From NCBI RefSeq assembly GCF_900110655.1, contig NZ_FOEQ01000019.1:1-42744 (forward strand): a DNA stretch of 42,744 nt, written 5' to 3'. Below are positions 1 to 9,036 of the stretch, one piece after another. The notes under the pieces were generated by a model that ran no database searches, was not told where the DNA came from, and saw nothing but the letters and a program-made list of their open reading frames with translations. The translations under genes were made by a program, and so were the position numbers. The number at the start of each line of letters is the position of its first letter. Within the stretch, counting starts at the first letter, position 1. This stretch comes from Pseudomonas soli. Lineage in GTDB: Bacteria; Pseudomonadota; Gammaproteobacteria; Pseudomonadales; Pseudomonadaceae.

Positions 1-138
1 CACTACCAGGCAGATTCCTAGGCATTACTCACCCGTCCGCCGCTGAATCAAGGAGCAAGCTCCCGTCATCCGCTCGACTTGCATGTGTTAGGCCTGCCGC
101 CAGCGTTCAATCTGAGCCATGATCAAACTCTTCAGTTC
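1..138 (-). rRNA. 16S ribosomal RNA, 5' end only (partial)
   Basis: Read on the minus strand, the sequence contains the universal 16S 5' segment AGAGTTTGATCATGGCTCAG, followed by the conserved helix that leads to ACGGGTGAGTAATGCCTAGG. The gene runs off the window at position 1, so only about 138 nt (through variable region V1) are present. The 5' end is set at 138 by aligning GAACTGAAGAG with the mature E. coli 5' end. The V1 sequence and GCCTAGGAATCTGCC fit Pseudomonas. The rest of the rrn operon would lie to the left of the window. Confidence 0.97.
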
Positions 139-276
139 AATACTGCTTGGGTTTTTAAGAAACCCTAAACTTGGCTCAGCAATCTCAAATGACTATGTGA
201 TTTCTCGCATGGCCACTTGTGATGCTGATAATCTTGGCGACTATCAATCCATACTCACAAGCACCCACACGAATTG

Positions 277-300
277 CTTGATTCAATTTGTTAAAGAGCG
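277..300 (-). promoter_or_regulatory. rrn leader boxA antitermination element
   Basis: On the minus strand this reads CGCTCTTTAACAAATTGAAT followed by CAAG, about 140 nt upstream of the 16S 5' end. It matches the boxA consensus (TGCTCTTTAACA) bound by NusB/NusE in rRNA antitermination. A second weaker copy, GCTCTTAACCAA, lies just upstream at 301-314. The whole 139-460 stretch is the transcribed rRNA leader and holds no credible gene. Confidence 0.85.
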
Positions 301-465
301 TTTGGTTAAGAGCGTTTCGTCTCAACCGAGGCGCGCATTCTACGCTTTCCTCATTTGCTGTCAAGCGTTTATTTTGAAGTTTTTCAGAAGCCGCTTTTTG
401 CAAAACACCTTCTACCTCAACAACTTACCGCTTGCCTCGTGGCGTTCAACGCTGCGAGGAGGCGA

Positions 466-493
466 ATAATACGCGGTTTGATTTCAGAGTCAA
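466..493 (-). promoter_or_regulatory. rRNA operon P1-type promoter
   Basis: On the minus strand TTGACT (488-493) is followed after 16 nt by TATTAT (466-471), then a GC-rich discriminator TCGCCTCC. This near-consensus sigma-70 promoter points at the 16S gene with an expected start near 459. The GC-rich discriminator is typical of stringently controlled rRNA promoters. The sequence just upstream (494-525) has A/T tracts that could act as an UP element. Between this promoter and the next gene at 598 there are about 100 nt shared by the two divergent transcription units. Confidence 0.85.
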
Positions 494-597
494 CACCTTG
501 ATCTGAAAAACTTTCGATCACCATCCGACGGCACGTCGGCAACTATTCGCCACGGTTGCCGCTCTGTAGAGAAACACGCAAGCGGAGCGGCTTTGCC

Positions 598-1473
598 ATG
601 AGCGATGCACAGAATGAGAAGACCCCGGGGCTATCGGCGGACGAAGAGCAGGAAGTCAGCCACAACCAGCCGCCGCGGGCGGCTGTCTTGCACGAGATCA
701 TCCGCTACCAGGGCGACCAGGAACTGGAGCGCACCCTCGCCGCCTTGTGGTGGTCCGCGCTGGCGGCCGGTCTGACCATGGGCCTGTCGTTGATGGCCAT
801 GGGGCTGTTCTATGCCCGCCTGCCCGAAGGCGACAGCGCCCAGGTAGTCGCCAGCCTGGGCTACAGCGCAGGCTTCCTGGCGGTGATCCTCGCCCGCCAG
901 CAACTGTTCACCGAGAACACCCTGACCGCCGTGCTCCCGGTGATGACCGCGCCCACCCTGAGCAATCTCGGCCGGCTGCTGCGCCTGTGGTGCGTCGTCC
1001 TGCTCGGCAACCTGGCCGGCACGCTGCTGGTGGCCTGGGTGATGCTCGAACTGCCGATCTTCGACAGCAAGACCGACATCGCCTTCCTTGAGGTGGGCCG
1101 CAAGGTGATGACCAACGACATCAGCCAGATGTTCGCCAAGGGCATCGTCTCCGGGTGGATGATCGCCACCATGGTCTGGATGATCCCGTCCATGGAGCAC
1201 GCCAAGATCTGGATCATCCTGGTGATCACCTACCTGATGGCCCTCGGCGACTTCACCCACATTGTCGTGGGCTCGGTGGAGGTGTCGTACCTGGTCTGGG
1301 CCGGCGATGAAACCTGGCAAGCGTTCTGGCTCGACTTCGCATTGCCCACCCTGGCGGGCAACATCATCGGCGGCAGCTTCATCTTCGCCCTGATCAGCCA
1401 CGCCCAGGTACGCAGCGACAGCGGCAAGCCTCCCTCGAAGCTATTGAAGGACGACAAACAGACCAAGGACTAG
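598..1473 (+). CDS. Formate/nitrite transporter (FNT) family channel, YfdC-like
   Basis: This 291-residue inner-membrane protein has a hydrophilic N-terminus of about 50 residues followed by six predicted membrane segments, beginning with LWWSALAAGLTMGLSLMAMG. The pattern, including the FTENTL segment after the second helix and the GNLAGT and GNIIGG half-helix motifs, is that of the pentameric FNT channels. FNT channels pass small monovalent anions such as formate, nitrite or hydrosulfide. The long N-terminus resembles the uncharacterised YfdC branch rather than FocA or NirC, so the substrate is unknown. The ATG at 598 is preferred over an upstream TTG because GGAG lies 14 nt before it and homologues begin with a polar MSD segment. 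Its TAG overlaps the stop codon of the convergent gene on the other strand. Confidence 0.85.
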   Translation: MSDAQNEKTPGLSADEEQEVSHNQPPRAAVLHEIIRYQGDQELERTLAALWWSALAAGLTMGLSLMAMGLFYARLPEGDSAQVVASLGYSAGFLAVILARQQLFTENTLTAVLPVMTAPTLSNLGRLLRLWCVVLLGNLAGTLLVAWVMLELPIFDSKTDIAFLEVGRKVMTNDISQMFAKGIVSGWMIATMVWMIPSMEHAKIWIILVITYLMALGDFTHIVVGSVEVSYLVWAGDETWQAFWLDFALPTLAGNIIGGSFIFALISHAQVRSDSGKPPSKLLKDDKQTKD

Positions 1474-2564
1474 CGCGCCGCAACCGCCCGTTCGGCTCCC
1501 CTGCCCCGCTGCGGCAATGGCCGTGGCCGCCACCAGTTCTGCCCGGGGTGCGGCGAGTCGAGGCTGACCCGCTCGCCCATCTGCGGCGTGCTCAGTAGCA
1601 CCTGGGCGGTATTGGCCAGGGCCAGGATACGCTCGAAGGGCTCCTGCCAACCGTGGATGGACAGGTCGAAGGTGCCGTTATGAATCGGCAACAGCCAGCG
1701 ACCTCGCAAGTCCAGGTGCGCCTGCAGGGTCTGTTCCGGCTGCATGTGCACATTGGGCCAGGCAACGTTATAGGCGCCAGTCTCCATCAGGGTCAGATCG
1801 AACGGCCCATACTGCTCGCCGACTTCACGGAAACCGTCGAAATAGCCGGTATCGCCACTGAAGAACAGCCGCAGCCCTTCGTCGATCATCACCCAGGACG
1901 CCCAGAGTCTGCGGTTGCTGTCGAACAGCCCGCGCCCGGAAAAATGCTGGGCAGGCGTGGCGACGAAGCGCACCCCTTCGACTTCGGTTTCCTGCCACCA
2001 GTCCAGTTGTCGCACCTTGGCCGGTGGCACGCCCCACTCGATGAGCAGGTCCCCCACGCCCAACGGTGCTAGGAAATGCTCGGTGCGCGGTGCCAGTTGG
2101 CGGATGGCCTGCTCATCCAGATGGTCGTAATGGTCGTGGGAGAGAATCACCGCAGTCAGTGGCGGCAGGTCGCTCAGCGCCAGCGGCGGCGCATGGAAGC
2201 GTAACGGCCCGGCCCATTGCACCGGCGAGGCGCGCTCGGCGAACACCGGGTCGGTAATGAAGAAGCGCCCGCGCAACTTGAGCAGCACGGTGGAATGGCC
2301 GAGGCGCCACAGGCTGTGATCCGGTGCGTCAGCCACCTGCTGGCGGGTCATCGGCTGGAGGGTCAGCGCCGCATCCGGTCGTGTTTGCGGTGGCTTGCGC
2401 AGCAACAGGTACTTGACGCCGATGCGCAGCTTCTTGAGCACGCCATCCTTGGGCAGTTCGACCTGGTTGAGAAAGCGTCCGTCACGCTGCGGTGCCGGCT
2501 CGCCAGCGGGGATAGCCATGGGGACCATGAGCAGCAGCACTCCGCAAAAGAGGAAAGCCTTCAT
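1470..2564 (-). CDS. Metallo-beta-lactamase-fold hydrolase (UlaG/RomA-like), exported
   Basis: This 364-residue protein starts MKAFLFCGVLLLMVPMAIPA, a likely signal peptide ending AIPAGE. The mature part carries the MBL-fold zinc motif SHDHYDHLD (HxHxDH at about residues 143-148). Later come FSGDTGYFDGF, which supplies the bridging metal ligand Asp, and LPIHNGTFDL, which supplies the last His. This is the NAPE-PLD/UlaG/RomA branch, where substrates range from lactones to phosphodiesters, so the reaction is not predictable. TGGAG lies 5 nt before the chosen ATG, supporting this start over an upstream one at 2639. It is divergent from the diguanylate cyclase gene and convergent with the FNT gene, whose stop shares the same CTAG tetranucleotide. 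Confidence 0.82.
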   Translation of the reverse strand: MKAFLFCGVLLLMVPMAIPAGEPAPQRDGRFLNQVELPKDGVLKKLRIGVKYLLLRKPPQTRPDAALTLQPMTRQQVADAPDHSLWRLGHSTVLLKLRGRFFITDPVFAERASPVQWAGPLRFHAPPLALSDLPPLTAVILSHDHYDHLDEQAIRQLAPRTEHFLAPLGVGDLLIEWGVPPAKVRQLDWWQETEVEGVRFVATPAQHFSGRGLFDSNRRLWASWVMIDEGLRLFFSGDTGYFDGFREVGEQYGPFDLTLMETGAYNVAWPNVHMQPEQTLQAHLDLRGRWLLPIHNGTFDLSIHGWQEPFERILALANTAQVLLSTPQMGERVSLDSPHPGQNWWRPRPLPQRGRGAERAVAAR

Positions 2565-2689
2565 ATTACTCCACAGGGTCGGATCAACCGTGAAATGGCT
2601 TGCAAGGTCATTTTTCGCCGATGAAGGATTGTTCAACAATATTCACATTACTTATGCGATAAACGGCGCTCCACAGAAGAACGATAACC

Positions 2690-3766
2690 ATGATCGACAA
2701 CCGCAGCGGCAAGGGGCTCTCTTTCGTCAGGCGCATCTACCTGCCGCGCATCATCGGCCTGGGGATCGGCCTGTTCGCCGTGATGGCCGCCATCGCCCCG
2801 CTGAACCCACCGACCTGGGCCTGGGCCTTGCTGTTGCTCAATGGCCTGGTCTGGCCACATGCGGCCTACCTGTGGGCCCTGCGCTCGGCCACTCCCTACC
2901 AGGCCGAGCAGCGCAACATCCTGCTGGATTCGCTGATGGGCGGTTTCTGGACTGCGGCTATCCACTTCAACCCGCTACCCAGCGTCACCATCCTGTCGAT
3001 GATGACCATGAACAACGTCGCCGCCGGTGGCAAACGCGTGCTGCTACGCGGCCTGTTTGCGCAGCTGTGCGGCATGCTCCTGGCCACCGCGCTGCTCGGC
3101 ACAGGCCTGCAGACACAGGCCACGCAGTTGCAGGTCCTCGCCTGCCTGCCGATGCTGACCCTCTACCCCCTGGCCCTGGGCTGGGTGTGCTATCAGCTGG
3201 CGATCAAGCTGACCGAACACAAGCGCCGCCTCAGCGCCCTGAGCCGTACCGACAGCCTGACCGGCCTGCTCAACCATGGCTCGTGGAAAGACCTGCTGCT
3301 GCTCAAGTTCCAGATCTGCCAGCAGCAAAGGCTGCCGGCGGTCATCGCGCTGATCGACATCGACCACTTCAAGACCATCAACGATACCTACGGCCATGTG
3401 GTCGGCGACTGCGTGCTGCGCCAACTCAGCCAGGAGCTCAAGCGCAGCTTGCGCGAAGACGACCTGGCCGGGCGCTATGGCGGCGACGAGTTCTGCGTAA
3501 TCCTCCCCGGCACCCACGAAGCCCAGGCCTGCCAGGCCATGGAGCGCCTGCGCGAACACGTGGCCGCCTACCGCAACCCGCACTTGCCGGGCTTGCGCAT
3601 CAGCCTGAGCATCGGCCTGGCCGACTTCCGTCCGGGCCTCGCCTCACCGGAGCACTGGCTGGAACAGGCCGACAAGGCCCTGTATGCCGCCAAGCACCAG
3701 GGGCGCGACCAGGTCAATTTCGCTCGCGGCGAGGCCGCCACGCTCAGGCTGGCCTATCCTGACTGA
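2690..3766 (+). CDS. MASE2-GGDEF diguanylate cyclase (AdrA-like)
   Basis: This 358-residue inner-membrane enzyme makes cyclic di-GMP from two GTP. Residues about 10-175 form a MASE2-type sensor (YLPRIIGLGIGLFAVM, then WPHAAYLWA) with several membrane helices. Residues about 180-350 form the GGDEF domain. The active-site motif is an intact GGDEF at 264-268. Five residues before it is REDD (255-258), the RxxD product-inhibition site, so feedback control is expected. The architecture is that of AdrA/DgcC, which drives cellulose synthesis in enterics. No cellulose genes are nearby, so the output is unknown. It lies 52 bp before the larger GGDEF-EAL gene and may be co-transcribed with it. The ribosome-binding site is weak (AGAAG). 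Confidence 0.9.
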   Translation: MIDNRSGKGLSFVRRIYLPRIIGLGIGLFAVMAAIAPLNPPTWAWALLLLNGLVWPHAAYLWALRSATPYQAEQRNILLDSLMGGFWTAAIHFNPLPSVTILSMMTMNNVAAGGKRVLLRGLFAQLCGMLLATALLGTGLQTQATQLQVLACLPMLTLYPLALGWVCYQLAIKLTEHKRRLSALSRTDSLTGLLNHGSWKDLLLLKFQICQQQRLPAVIALIDIDHFKTINDTYGHVVGDCVLRQLSQELKRSLREDDLAGRYGGDEFCVILPGTHEAQACQAMERLREHVAAYRNPHLPGLRISLSIGLADFRPGLASPEHWLEQADKALYAAKHQGRDQVNFARGEAATLRLAYPD

Positions 3767-3818
3767 ACCTTCGCCCAGGCCTCGGGCGCAAGACAGCAGT
3801 TGAAGGAGTCGCCCGTAC

Positions 3819-6401
3819 ATGGACAGGAACGTCGACCTTTCATCCTCCAGACCCACCTCGCGCCTGCAGGTGCGCCGCCTGGTCGGCGGTTTCTGCGCGC
3901 TGTTCGGGCTCGCCTGCGTGTTCACCCTGGTGGCATTGTTCAACATCGCCACCACGCTGGACCGCCAGGCGCTGCAGCAAAGCACCTTCCAGGCCTCTCA
4001 GGCACTGGAACAACGGCTGGTGGCCTCGCGCCAGTTCCTCTCCAGCTACGCCGTCTGGGACGCCGCCTACGCACATCTGGTAGGCAAGGTCGACTGGCAG
4101 TGGGCATATGACGAAAAGAACGTCGGTGAGTCGCTGTACAGCGCCAGCGGCTACGAAGGTGTGTTCGTGGTCGAGGATGAGCGCACCACCTACGCCCTGT
4201 TCAAGGGCAAACCCACCGACTCGCCGGCTAGCGCCCATATCGACAGCCCCCTGGCGGCAATCATCGACGCGGCGCGCAGGGCAGCACCGGCCCGCGAGCA
4301 GGTAACCCACTTCGTACGCTTCAACGGCTGGCCCGCAGTGCTCAGCGCCGCGGCAGTACGCCCGGACAAGGAAGTGACCGAGGCTGATGTAAAACAGGCG
4401 CCGGTGATGGTGTTCGTCGACCAGCTGACCGAAACCAAGCTCGCAGTTCTGGGCAAAGGCGCGGGTTTGACCGGCATGCGCCTGGAGAAAAGCACCGTCG
4501 CTGAGGCCGGACAACCGCATATCGCCCTCGGCGAAACCGGTTATCACCTGGTATGGAACACGCCGTTGCCGGGCCGCCAACTGCTCCATGCCTTCCTGCC
4601 GCCGCTGTTGGCGGTATTCCTGATGCTTGGCCTGGTGGTGCTCTACCTGTTCCGCCACGCCCTGCGCAGTTCCCGGGCAATAGATGAAAGCCTGCTGCGA
4701 TTGCAGCAGAGCAACCGCGCCCTGGAGGCCAGCGAGCAGCGCTTTCGCGCAGTGGCCGAAGCAGCCTCCGACTGGATCTGGGAAACCGACCGCCATCACC
4801 GCCTGACCTACCTGTCGCAGCGCTTCGTCAGCGTCACCGGCTACCGCATCGAGGACTGGCTAGGCCAGCCGCTCAACCAGTTGCTGGCCTGCGACACCAC
4901 GCCCCTGCTGCCCTGGCTCGACAACGAGGCCGACAGCGACACGCAGCAACTGGCCAACCTGCGTTGCAACTACGATGACGCCACCGGGCAGAACCGTTAC
5001 TGCCGTGTGTCGGCGCGCTCGATCATCTATGAAGGCAAGCTCGCCGGGTTTCGCGGCACCGCCAGCGACATCACCGACGAGGTTGCCGCCCATGCCCGCA
5101 TCCAGCACCTGTCGATGCACGACGCCCTGACGGGCCTGGCAAATCGCAACAAACTCTCGCGCCATCTCGAACAAGCCCTGCTGCGCGGCAGCGACTCGCC
5201 GCCGCTGACGCTGTTGCTGCTCGACCTGGACAGCTTCAAGCCGATCAACGACTCCCTCGGCCACCCCGCCGGCGATGCGGTGTTGCAGGAAGTGGCCAGC
5301 CGCCTGCGCGATACTACCCGCGACGATGACCTGGTTGCCCGCCTGGGTGGCGATGAGTTCGTCCTGGCCCTGCATGGCCTGGACAACCGCAGCGAGATCG
5401 ACCGCTTCTGCGCACGCCTGCTCGACCTGCTGCAACAACCCATCGGTTTCGAGGAGCACCAGTTGCACATCGGCGCCAGCATCGGCATCGCCCAGACCCG
5501 GGCACAGGGCTACGATGCCGGCGAACTGATCCGTTGCGCCGACATTGCCCTGTACCAGGCCAAGGCCGACGGCAAGAACACCTGGCGCTACTTCTCGCCG
5601 GAAATGAACCAGCAGATCCAGTACCGCCGCCAGCTGGAAAACGACCTGCGCCGGGCGATCAAGCAGCACGAGTTCGTGCTGCACTACCAGCCACGCTACC
5701 GCCTGGACGATCTGCGCATTGTTTCGGTGGAAGCTCTTTTGCGCTGGGAGCATCCCCAGGAAGGGCTTATCGGGCCAGACACCTTCATTCCCTTGGCCGA
5801 ACAGAGCGACCTGATCGTCCCGCTGGGCCGCTGGGTGCTCGAAGAAGCCTGCCGCAATGCCCGTGACTGGCCCGAAGAGCTGCTGGTCTCGGTCAACCTG
5901 TCGCCCGCGCAGTTCTCCCGTAGCGATGTGGTCGCCGATGTGCGCCAGGTGTTGCTGGACACCGGATTCCCCGCCCAGCGCCTGGAGCTGGAAATCACCG
6001 AGAACGTGATGCTCAACGACATCGAAGGCGCCCTGGGCACCATGCTCGCGCTCAAGGAACTGGGCGTGCGCCTGAACATGGACGACTTCGGCACCGGCTA
6101 CTCGTCACTGGGCTACCTGCGCACCTACCCCTTCGACAGCATCAAGATAGACAAGCGCTTCATCGCCGGATTGAGCAGCCAGAGCGGCAACGACCGGGCC
6201 GTGGTCCAGGCGATCATCAACCTCGGCAAGGCCATGGGGCTGACCGTGACCGCCGAGGGCGTGGAGACCGAGCAGCAATTGAAGGCGCTGGACAAGGAGC
6301 AGTGCCATGAGGTGCAGGGCTACTACTTGAGCAGGCCGGTGGACCGGGCCGCGTTCGAGGCGCTGCTGGCTAACCGGGAAGTTCGCCAGGATGCGTCCTG
6401 A
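3819..6401 (+). CDS. CHASE4-PAS-GGDEF-EAL membrane c-di-GMP enzyme
   Basis: This is an 860-residue inner-membrane protein. A first helix at about 22-44 is followed by a ~210-residue periplasmic CHASE4-like sensor (SYAVWDAAYAHL, then ESLYSASGYEG), a second helix at about 257-278, a PAS domain (about 305-425), GGDEF and EAL. Both catalytic domains look intact. GGDEF is at 510-514 with RDDD (501-504) as inhibitory site. EAL is at 638-640 in VEALLRWEHP, with ENVM, DDFGTG (755-760), KIDKRF and AEGVE. It could therefore make or degrade c-di-GMP, and in such fusions one activity often dominates. The periplasmic domain suggests it senses an external small molecule. It follows the MASE2 cyclase on the same strand. 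Confidence 0.92.
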   Translation: MDRNVDLSSSRPTSRLQVRRLVGGFCALFGLACVFTLVALFNIATTLDRQALQQSTFQASQALEQRLVASRQFLSSYAVWDAAYAHLVGKVDWQWAYDEKNVGESLYSASGYEGVFVVEDERTTYALFKGKPTDSPASAHIDSPLAAIIDAARRAAPAREQVTHFVRFNGWPAVLSAAAVRPDKEVTEADVKQAPVMVFVDQLTETKLAVLGKGAGLTGMRLEKSTVAEAGQPHIALGETGYHLVWNTPLPGRQLLHAFLPPLLAVFLMLGLVVLYLFRHALRSSRAIDESLLRLQQSNRALEASEQRFRAVAEAASDWIWETDRHHRLTYLSQRFVSVTGYRIEDWLGQPLNQLLACDTTPLLPWLDNEADSDTQQLANLRCNYDDATGQNRYCRVSARSIIYEGKLAGFRGTASDITDEVAAHARIQHLSMHDALTGLANRNKLSRHLEQALLRGSDSPPLTLLLLDLDSFKPINDSLGHPAGDAVLQEVASRLRDTTRDDDLVARLGGDEFVLALHGLDNRSEIDRFCARLLDLLQQPIGFEEHQLHIGASIGIAQTRAQGYDAGELIRCADIALYQAKADGKNTWRYFSPEMNQQIQYRRQLENDLRRAIKQHEFVLHYQPRYRLDDLRIVSVEALLRWEHPQEGLIGPDTFIPLAEQSDLIVPLGRWVLEEACRNARDWPEELLVSVNLSPAQFSRSDVVADVRQVLLDTGFPAQRLELEITENVMLNDIEGALGTMLALKELGVRLNMDDFGTGYSSLGYLRTYPFDSIKIDKRFIAGLSSQSGNDRAVVQAIINLGKAMGLTVTAEGVETEQQLKALDKEQCHEVQGYYLSRPVDRAAFEALLANREVRQDAS

Positions 6402-6416
6402 ATGCACTGCCCAGGC

Positions 6417-6737
6417 TCAACGCAGGTTGCGCTCAGCGACAATCTCGGGCAAATCGGTACGGTTGAGGTAGATGCGCAACGGCTCGCCGATATTTAACCT
6501 GTCATCCACATGCTGTTCCAGCAGCAACGCCAGGCGCTCTCGGCACAGCGCCATGCGTGCATCGGCCTCGGGCCGCCAGACGAACTCGCTGCAGGGCGTG
6601 ATGCTGTCGTCGGCCACGTCCATGCCGAACGCGTCCTCTGAAAACCGCACGATATGGGTGCCGCGTTTGCCGTGAAAGCCGACGAAGCCCTTGAGCTGGT
6701 CGGCGGCGATGCAGATGTCCTGGGATGTGATGGCCAT
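6417..6737 (-). CDS. Small conserved-looking hypothetical protein
   Basis: This 106-residue soluble protein begins MAITSQDICIAADQLKGFVG, and I do not recognise a family. It has no signal peptide or membrane segment. Its composition is balanced, with an acidic middle (FSEDAFGMDVADDS) and a C-terminal half rich in Arg and Leu (ARMALCRERLALLL). The start is chosen because GAGG lies 9-10 nt upstream and the sequence beyond this ATG turns into low-complexity Arg/Pro. It converges on the CHASE4 gene with a 15-bp gap, and no terminator is visible between them. Confidence 0.65.
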   Translation of the reverse strand: MAITSQDICIAADQLKGFVGFHGKRGTHIVRFSEDAFGMDVADDSITPCSEFVWRPEADARMALCRERLALLLEQHVDDRLNIGEPLRIYLNRTDLPEIVAERNLR

Positions 6738-6920
6738 GGCGTAACCTCGCAAAGAATTCGGAAGTGACGCACGCAGAGGGGGCGGTCGCCTCTGGCGGGC
6801 AACGCGCAAGTGCCAGCCTAACCCAAGTGCCAGACCGTTCGCCAAGGTTTTTCACCCATCGCGCCAAGGCCCGCTAGACTGGATTTTCGAGCCCCTTCGT
6901 CGTTATCGGATCCGCCCCTC

Positions 6921-8135
6921 ATGACCCAGGCCGTCACCGCCGACATCGCCATCATTGGTCGCATCAACGCCGTGCCGGCCATCCTCCAGGTCATCTGCGA
7001 GACCACGGGCCTGCGCTTTGCCGCCGTGGCCCGGGTGACCGAAAGCAGCTGGACGGCCTGCGCGGTGCTCGACACCCTGGGATTCGGCCTCGAAGTAGGC
7101 GGTGAACTCGAGGTCGCCTCCACGCTGTGCCACGAAATCCGCAGTACACGCCAGACCATCATCATCGACAAGGCCAGCGAGGATGAGCAGTACTGCCGCC
7201 ACCACGCCCCGCACCAGTATCGCTTCGAAAGCTACATTTCAGTTCCGGTGCTACGTACCGACGGCAGCTTCTTCGGTACCATCTGTGCCCTGGACGCCCA
7301 GCCAACGCAACTCAAAGGCACGGCAATCCAGCCAATGATGGAATCGTTCGCCCGCCTGCTGGCCATCCAGATCGAAAGCGAGGAAAGCGCCCAGCGCACT
7401 GAGCGTGCCCTGCACAAAGAGCGCGCCATGGCCGAGGTCCGTGAGCAGTTCATTGCGGTACTCGGACACGACCTGCGCAACCCGCTGTTCGCCATCACTG
7501 CCGGTGCCGAATTGCTCAGCCAACGGCTGGTGGACGACAAACAACGTGCTATCGCCCTGCATATCCGTACCTGCGGCCGGCGAGCCACCGAACTGGTGCG
7601 CGATATGCTGGACTTTGCCCGTGGCCGCCTCGGTGCGGGGATCCCTTTGAACTTGCAGCCTTGCCACGATCTGCCCGAAGCCCTCGGCCATGTGGCCTCC
7701 GAACTGCAGCGTGTGCACCCGCGACGGCGCATCATCCTTGACATTGGCCAAGTTGGAGGACTGTTGTGTGACCGCGAACGGATCACGCAACTGTTGTCCA
7801 ACCTGATAGCCAATGCCCTGCTTCATGGCGATCCACAGGGCCCGGTCACCGTGCGTGCGACCCTCAGCGATAATACGTTCGACCTTAGCGTGCACAACCA
7901 GGGCACGCCGATAGACCCACAAACCCTACCCCTGCTGTTCGAGCCCTTCACCCGACCGATCTCCGGCGCGCCCCAGGCAGGCCTGGGGCTGGGCCTGTAC
8001 ATCGCCAAGCAGATCGCCCTGGCCCACGGCGGTCACATGGAGGTGACGTCCAGTGCCGAGGCGGGCACGCTGTTCAGTGTTCACCTGCCGGCGGATCGAC
8101 CTGCGACTCCAGCAGCACCGAGAGCCAGTTCATGA
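6921..8135 (+). CDS. GAF-domain sensor histidine kinase, orphan, probably cytoplasmic
   Basis: The 404-residue kinase has an N-terminal GAF domain (about 15-155), a HisKA dimerisation helix with phospho-acceptor His183 in GHDLRNPLF, and a HATPase domain. The HATPase has an N-box LLSNLIANALLHG and a G-box GLGLGLYIAKQI near 355-366. There is no signal peptide or membrane helix, so it probably senses an intracellular or diffusible signal through GAF. No response regulator is encoded next to it, so the partner is elsewhere. Its last 62 nt overlap the 3' end of the convergent LysR gene. The short C-terminal tail after the kinase core (RPATPAAPRASS) is the part encoded in the overlap. The start ATG has no strong ribosome-binding site. 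Confidence 0.88.
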   Translation: MTQAVTADIAIIGRINAVPAILQVICETTGLRFAAVARVTESSWTACAVLDTLGFGLEVGGELEVASTLCHEIRSTRQTIIIDKASEDEQYCRHHAPHQYRFESYISVPVLRTDGSFFGTICALDAQPTQLKGTAIQPMMESFARLLAIQIESEESAQRTERALHKERAMAEVREQFIAVLGHDLRNPLFAITAGAELLSQRLVDDKQRAIALHIRTCGRRATELVRDMLDFARGRLGAGIPLNLQPCHDLPEALGHVASELQRVHPRRRIILDIGQVGGLLCDRERITQLLSNLIANALLHGDPQGPVTVRATLSDNTFDLSVHNQGTPIDPQTLPLLFEPFTRPISGAPQAGLGLGLYIAKQIALAHGGHMEVTSSAEAGTLFSVHLPADRPATPAAPRASS

Positions 8136-8991
8136 ACGCCTGGACCCGGCGCGGCACATGGCGCTGCCGCGCATACAACAGCGAAACCGGCATGGCCCGC
8201 GCCTGCCAGGGCTCGAGCAGCGACACCAGTTCACCGTCACGCAGATGCTCGTCGACGCCTACCGCCGGCACCTGAATCAGACCGAGCCCAGCAAGACAGG
8301 CAGCGGAATAGGCCTCTGCATTGTTCACCGTGACCACGCCGGCCATGGCCTGGAAGCGCAGTTCGCCGCCCTGCTCGTATTCGAATCCGGCACTGCGCGC
8401 GCCGAGGTTGCGCACGTAGTGGACCAATCTATGGTCGGCCAGGTCCTCCAGGCTGCGGGGTAGGCCATGCCGCTCTAGATAGGCGGGGCTGGCGCAGTTG
8501 CGCATGCTCAGCCGCCCAACCGGGCGCGCTACCACATCCAGGTCGCTGAGCATGCCGATGCGCATCACGCAGTCAAAACCTTCGCGCAGCAGGTCGACCT
8601 GGCGGTCGGTGCAACTGATCTCCACGTCCAGGCGCGGGAAACGCTCGAGAAACCGCGGCAGCGCCGGCACGATGACCCGTCGCGCCATCATGGTAGGCAG
8701 GTCGATCCGCAGACGCCCGGCCAGCTCGGCGTCGTCGGCGCTGAACAGGCTTTCAATCTCATCCATGCCCGACAACAGGTCCTTGCTGCGCTCGTACAGC
8801 AAGGCGCCGTCCTGGGTCGTGCGCACCCGGCGCGTGGTGCGGTTGAGCAGGCGCGTGCCGAGCAGGTTTTCCAGCGCCCGCACCTGTTCGGAGACAGTCG
8901 AGCGCGGCAGCCCCAGGCTTTCGCCGGCCAGGGTGAAACTGCTCAGTTCGCTGACCCTGACAAAGGTACGCAGCAGATCCAGCTTGTTCAT
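8074..8991 (-). CDS. LysR-family transcriptional regulator
   Basis: This 305-residue regulator has an N-terminal winged helix-turn-helix (MNKLDLLRTFVRVSELSSF, then LPRSTVSEQVRALE) and a periplasmic-binding-protein-like effector domain from about residue 90. The pattern places it in the large CrgA/AaeR-like group. The ATG at 8991 is preferred over one at 9003 because GAGG sits 7 nt before it. It is divergent from the SDR gene at 9106, the usual layout for a LysR protein controlling its neighbour. The intergenic region carries an inverted repeat at 9037-9060. The 3' end overlaps the histidine kinase gene by 62 bp. Confidence 0.9.
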   Translation of the reverse strand: MNKLDLLRTFVRVSELSSFTLAGESLGLPRSTVSEQVRALENLLGTRLLNRTTRRVRTTQDGALLYERSKDLLSGMDEIESLFSADDAELAGRLRIDLPTMMARRVIVPALPRFLERFPRLDVEISCTDRQVDLLREGFDCVMRIGMLSDLDVVARPVGRLSMRNCASPAYLERHGLPRSLEDLADHRLVHYVRNLGARSAGFEYEQGGELRFQAMAGVVTVNNAEAYSAACLAGLGLIQVPAVGVDEHLRDGELVSLLEPWQARAMPVSLLYARQRHVPRRVQAFMNWLSVLLESQVDPPAGEH

Positions 8992-9036
8992 ACCCATCCT
9001 CATTGTCCTATTTATACGAACAGTATTTCCGGAATC

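Noticed and set aside
119..469. A 116-codon open frame over the 16S start and rRNA leader
   Set aside because: The region is explained by the rRNA gene, boxA and the P1 promoter. There is no ribosome-binding site and no family resemblance.
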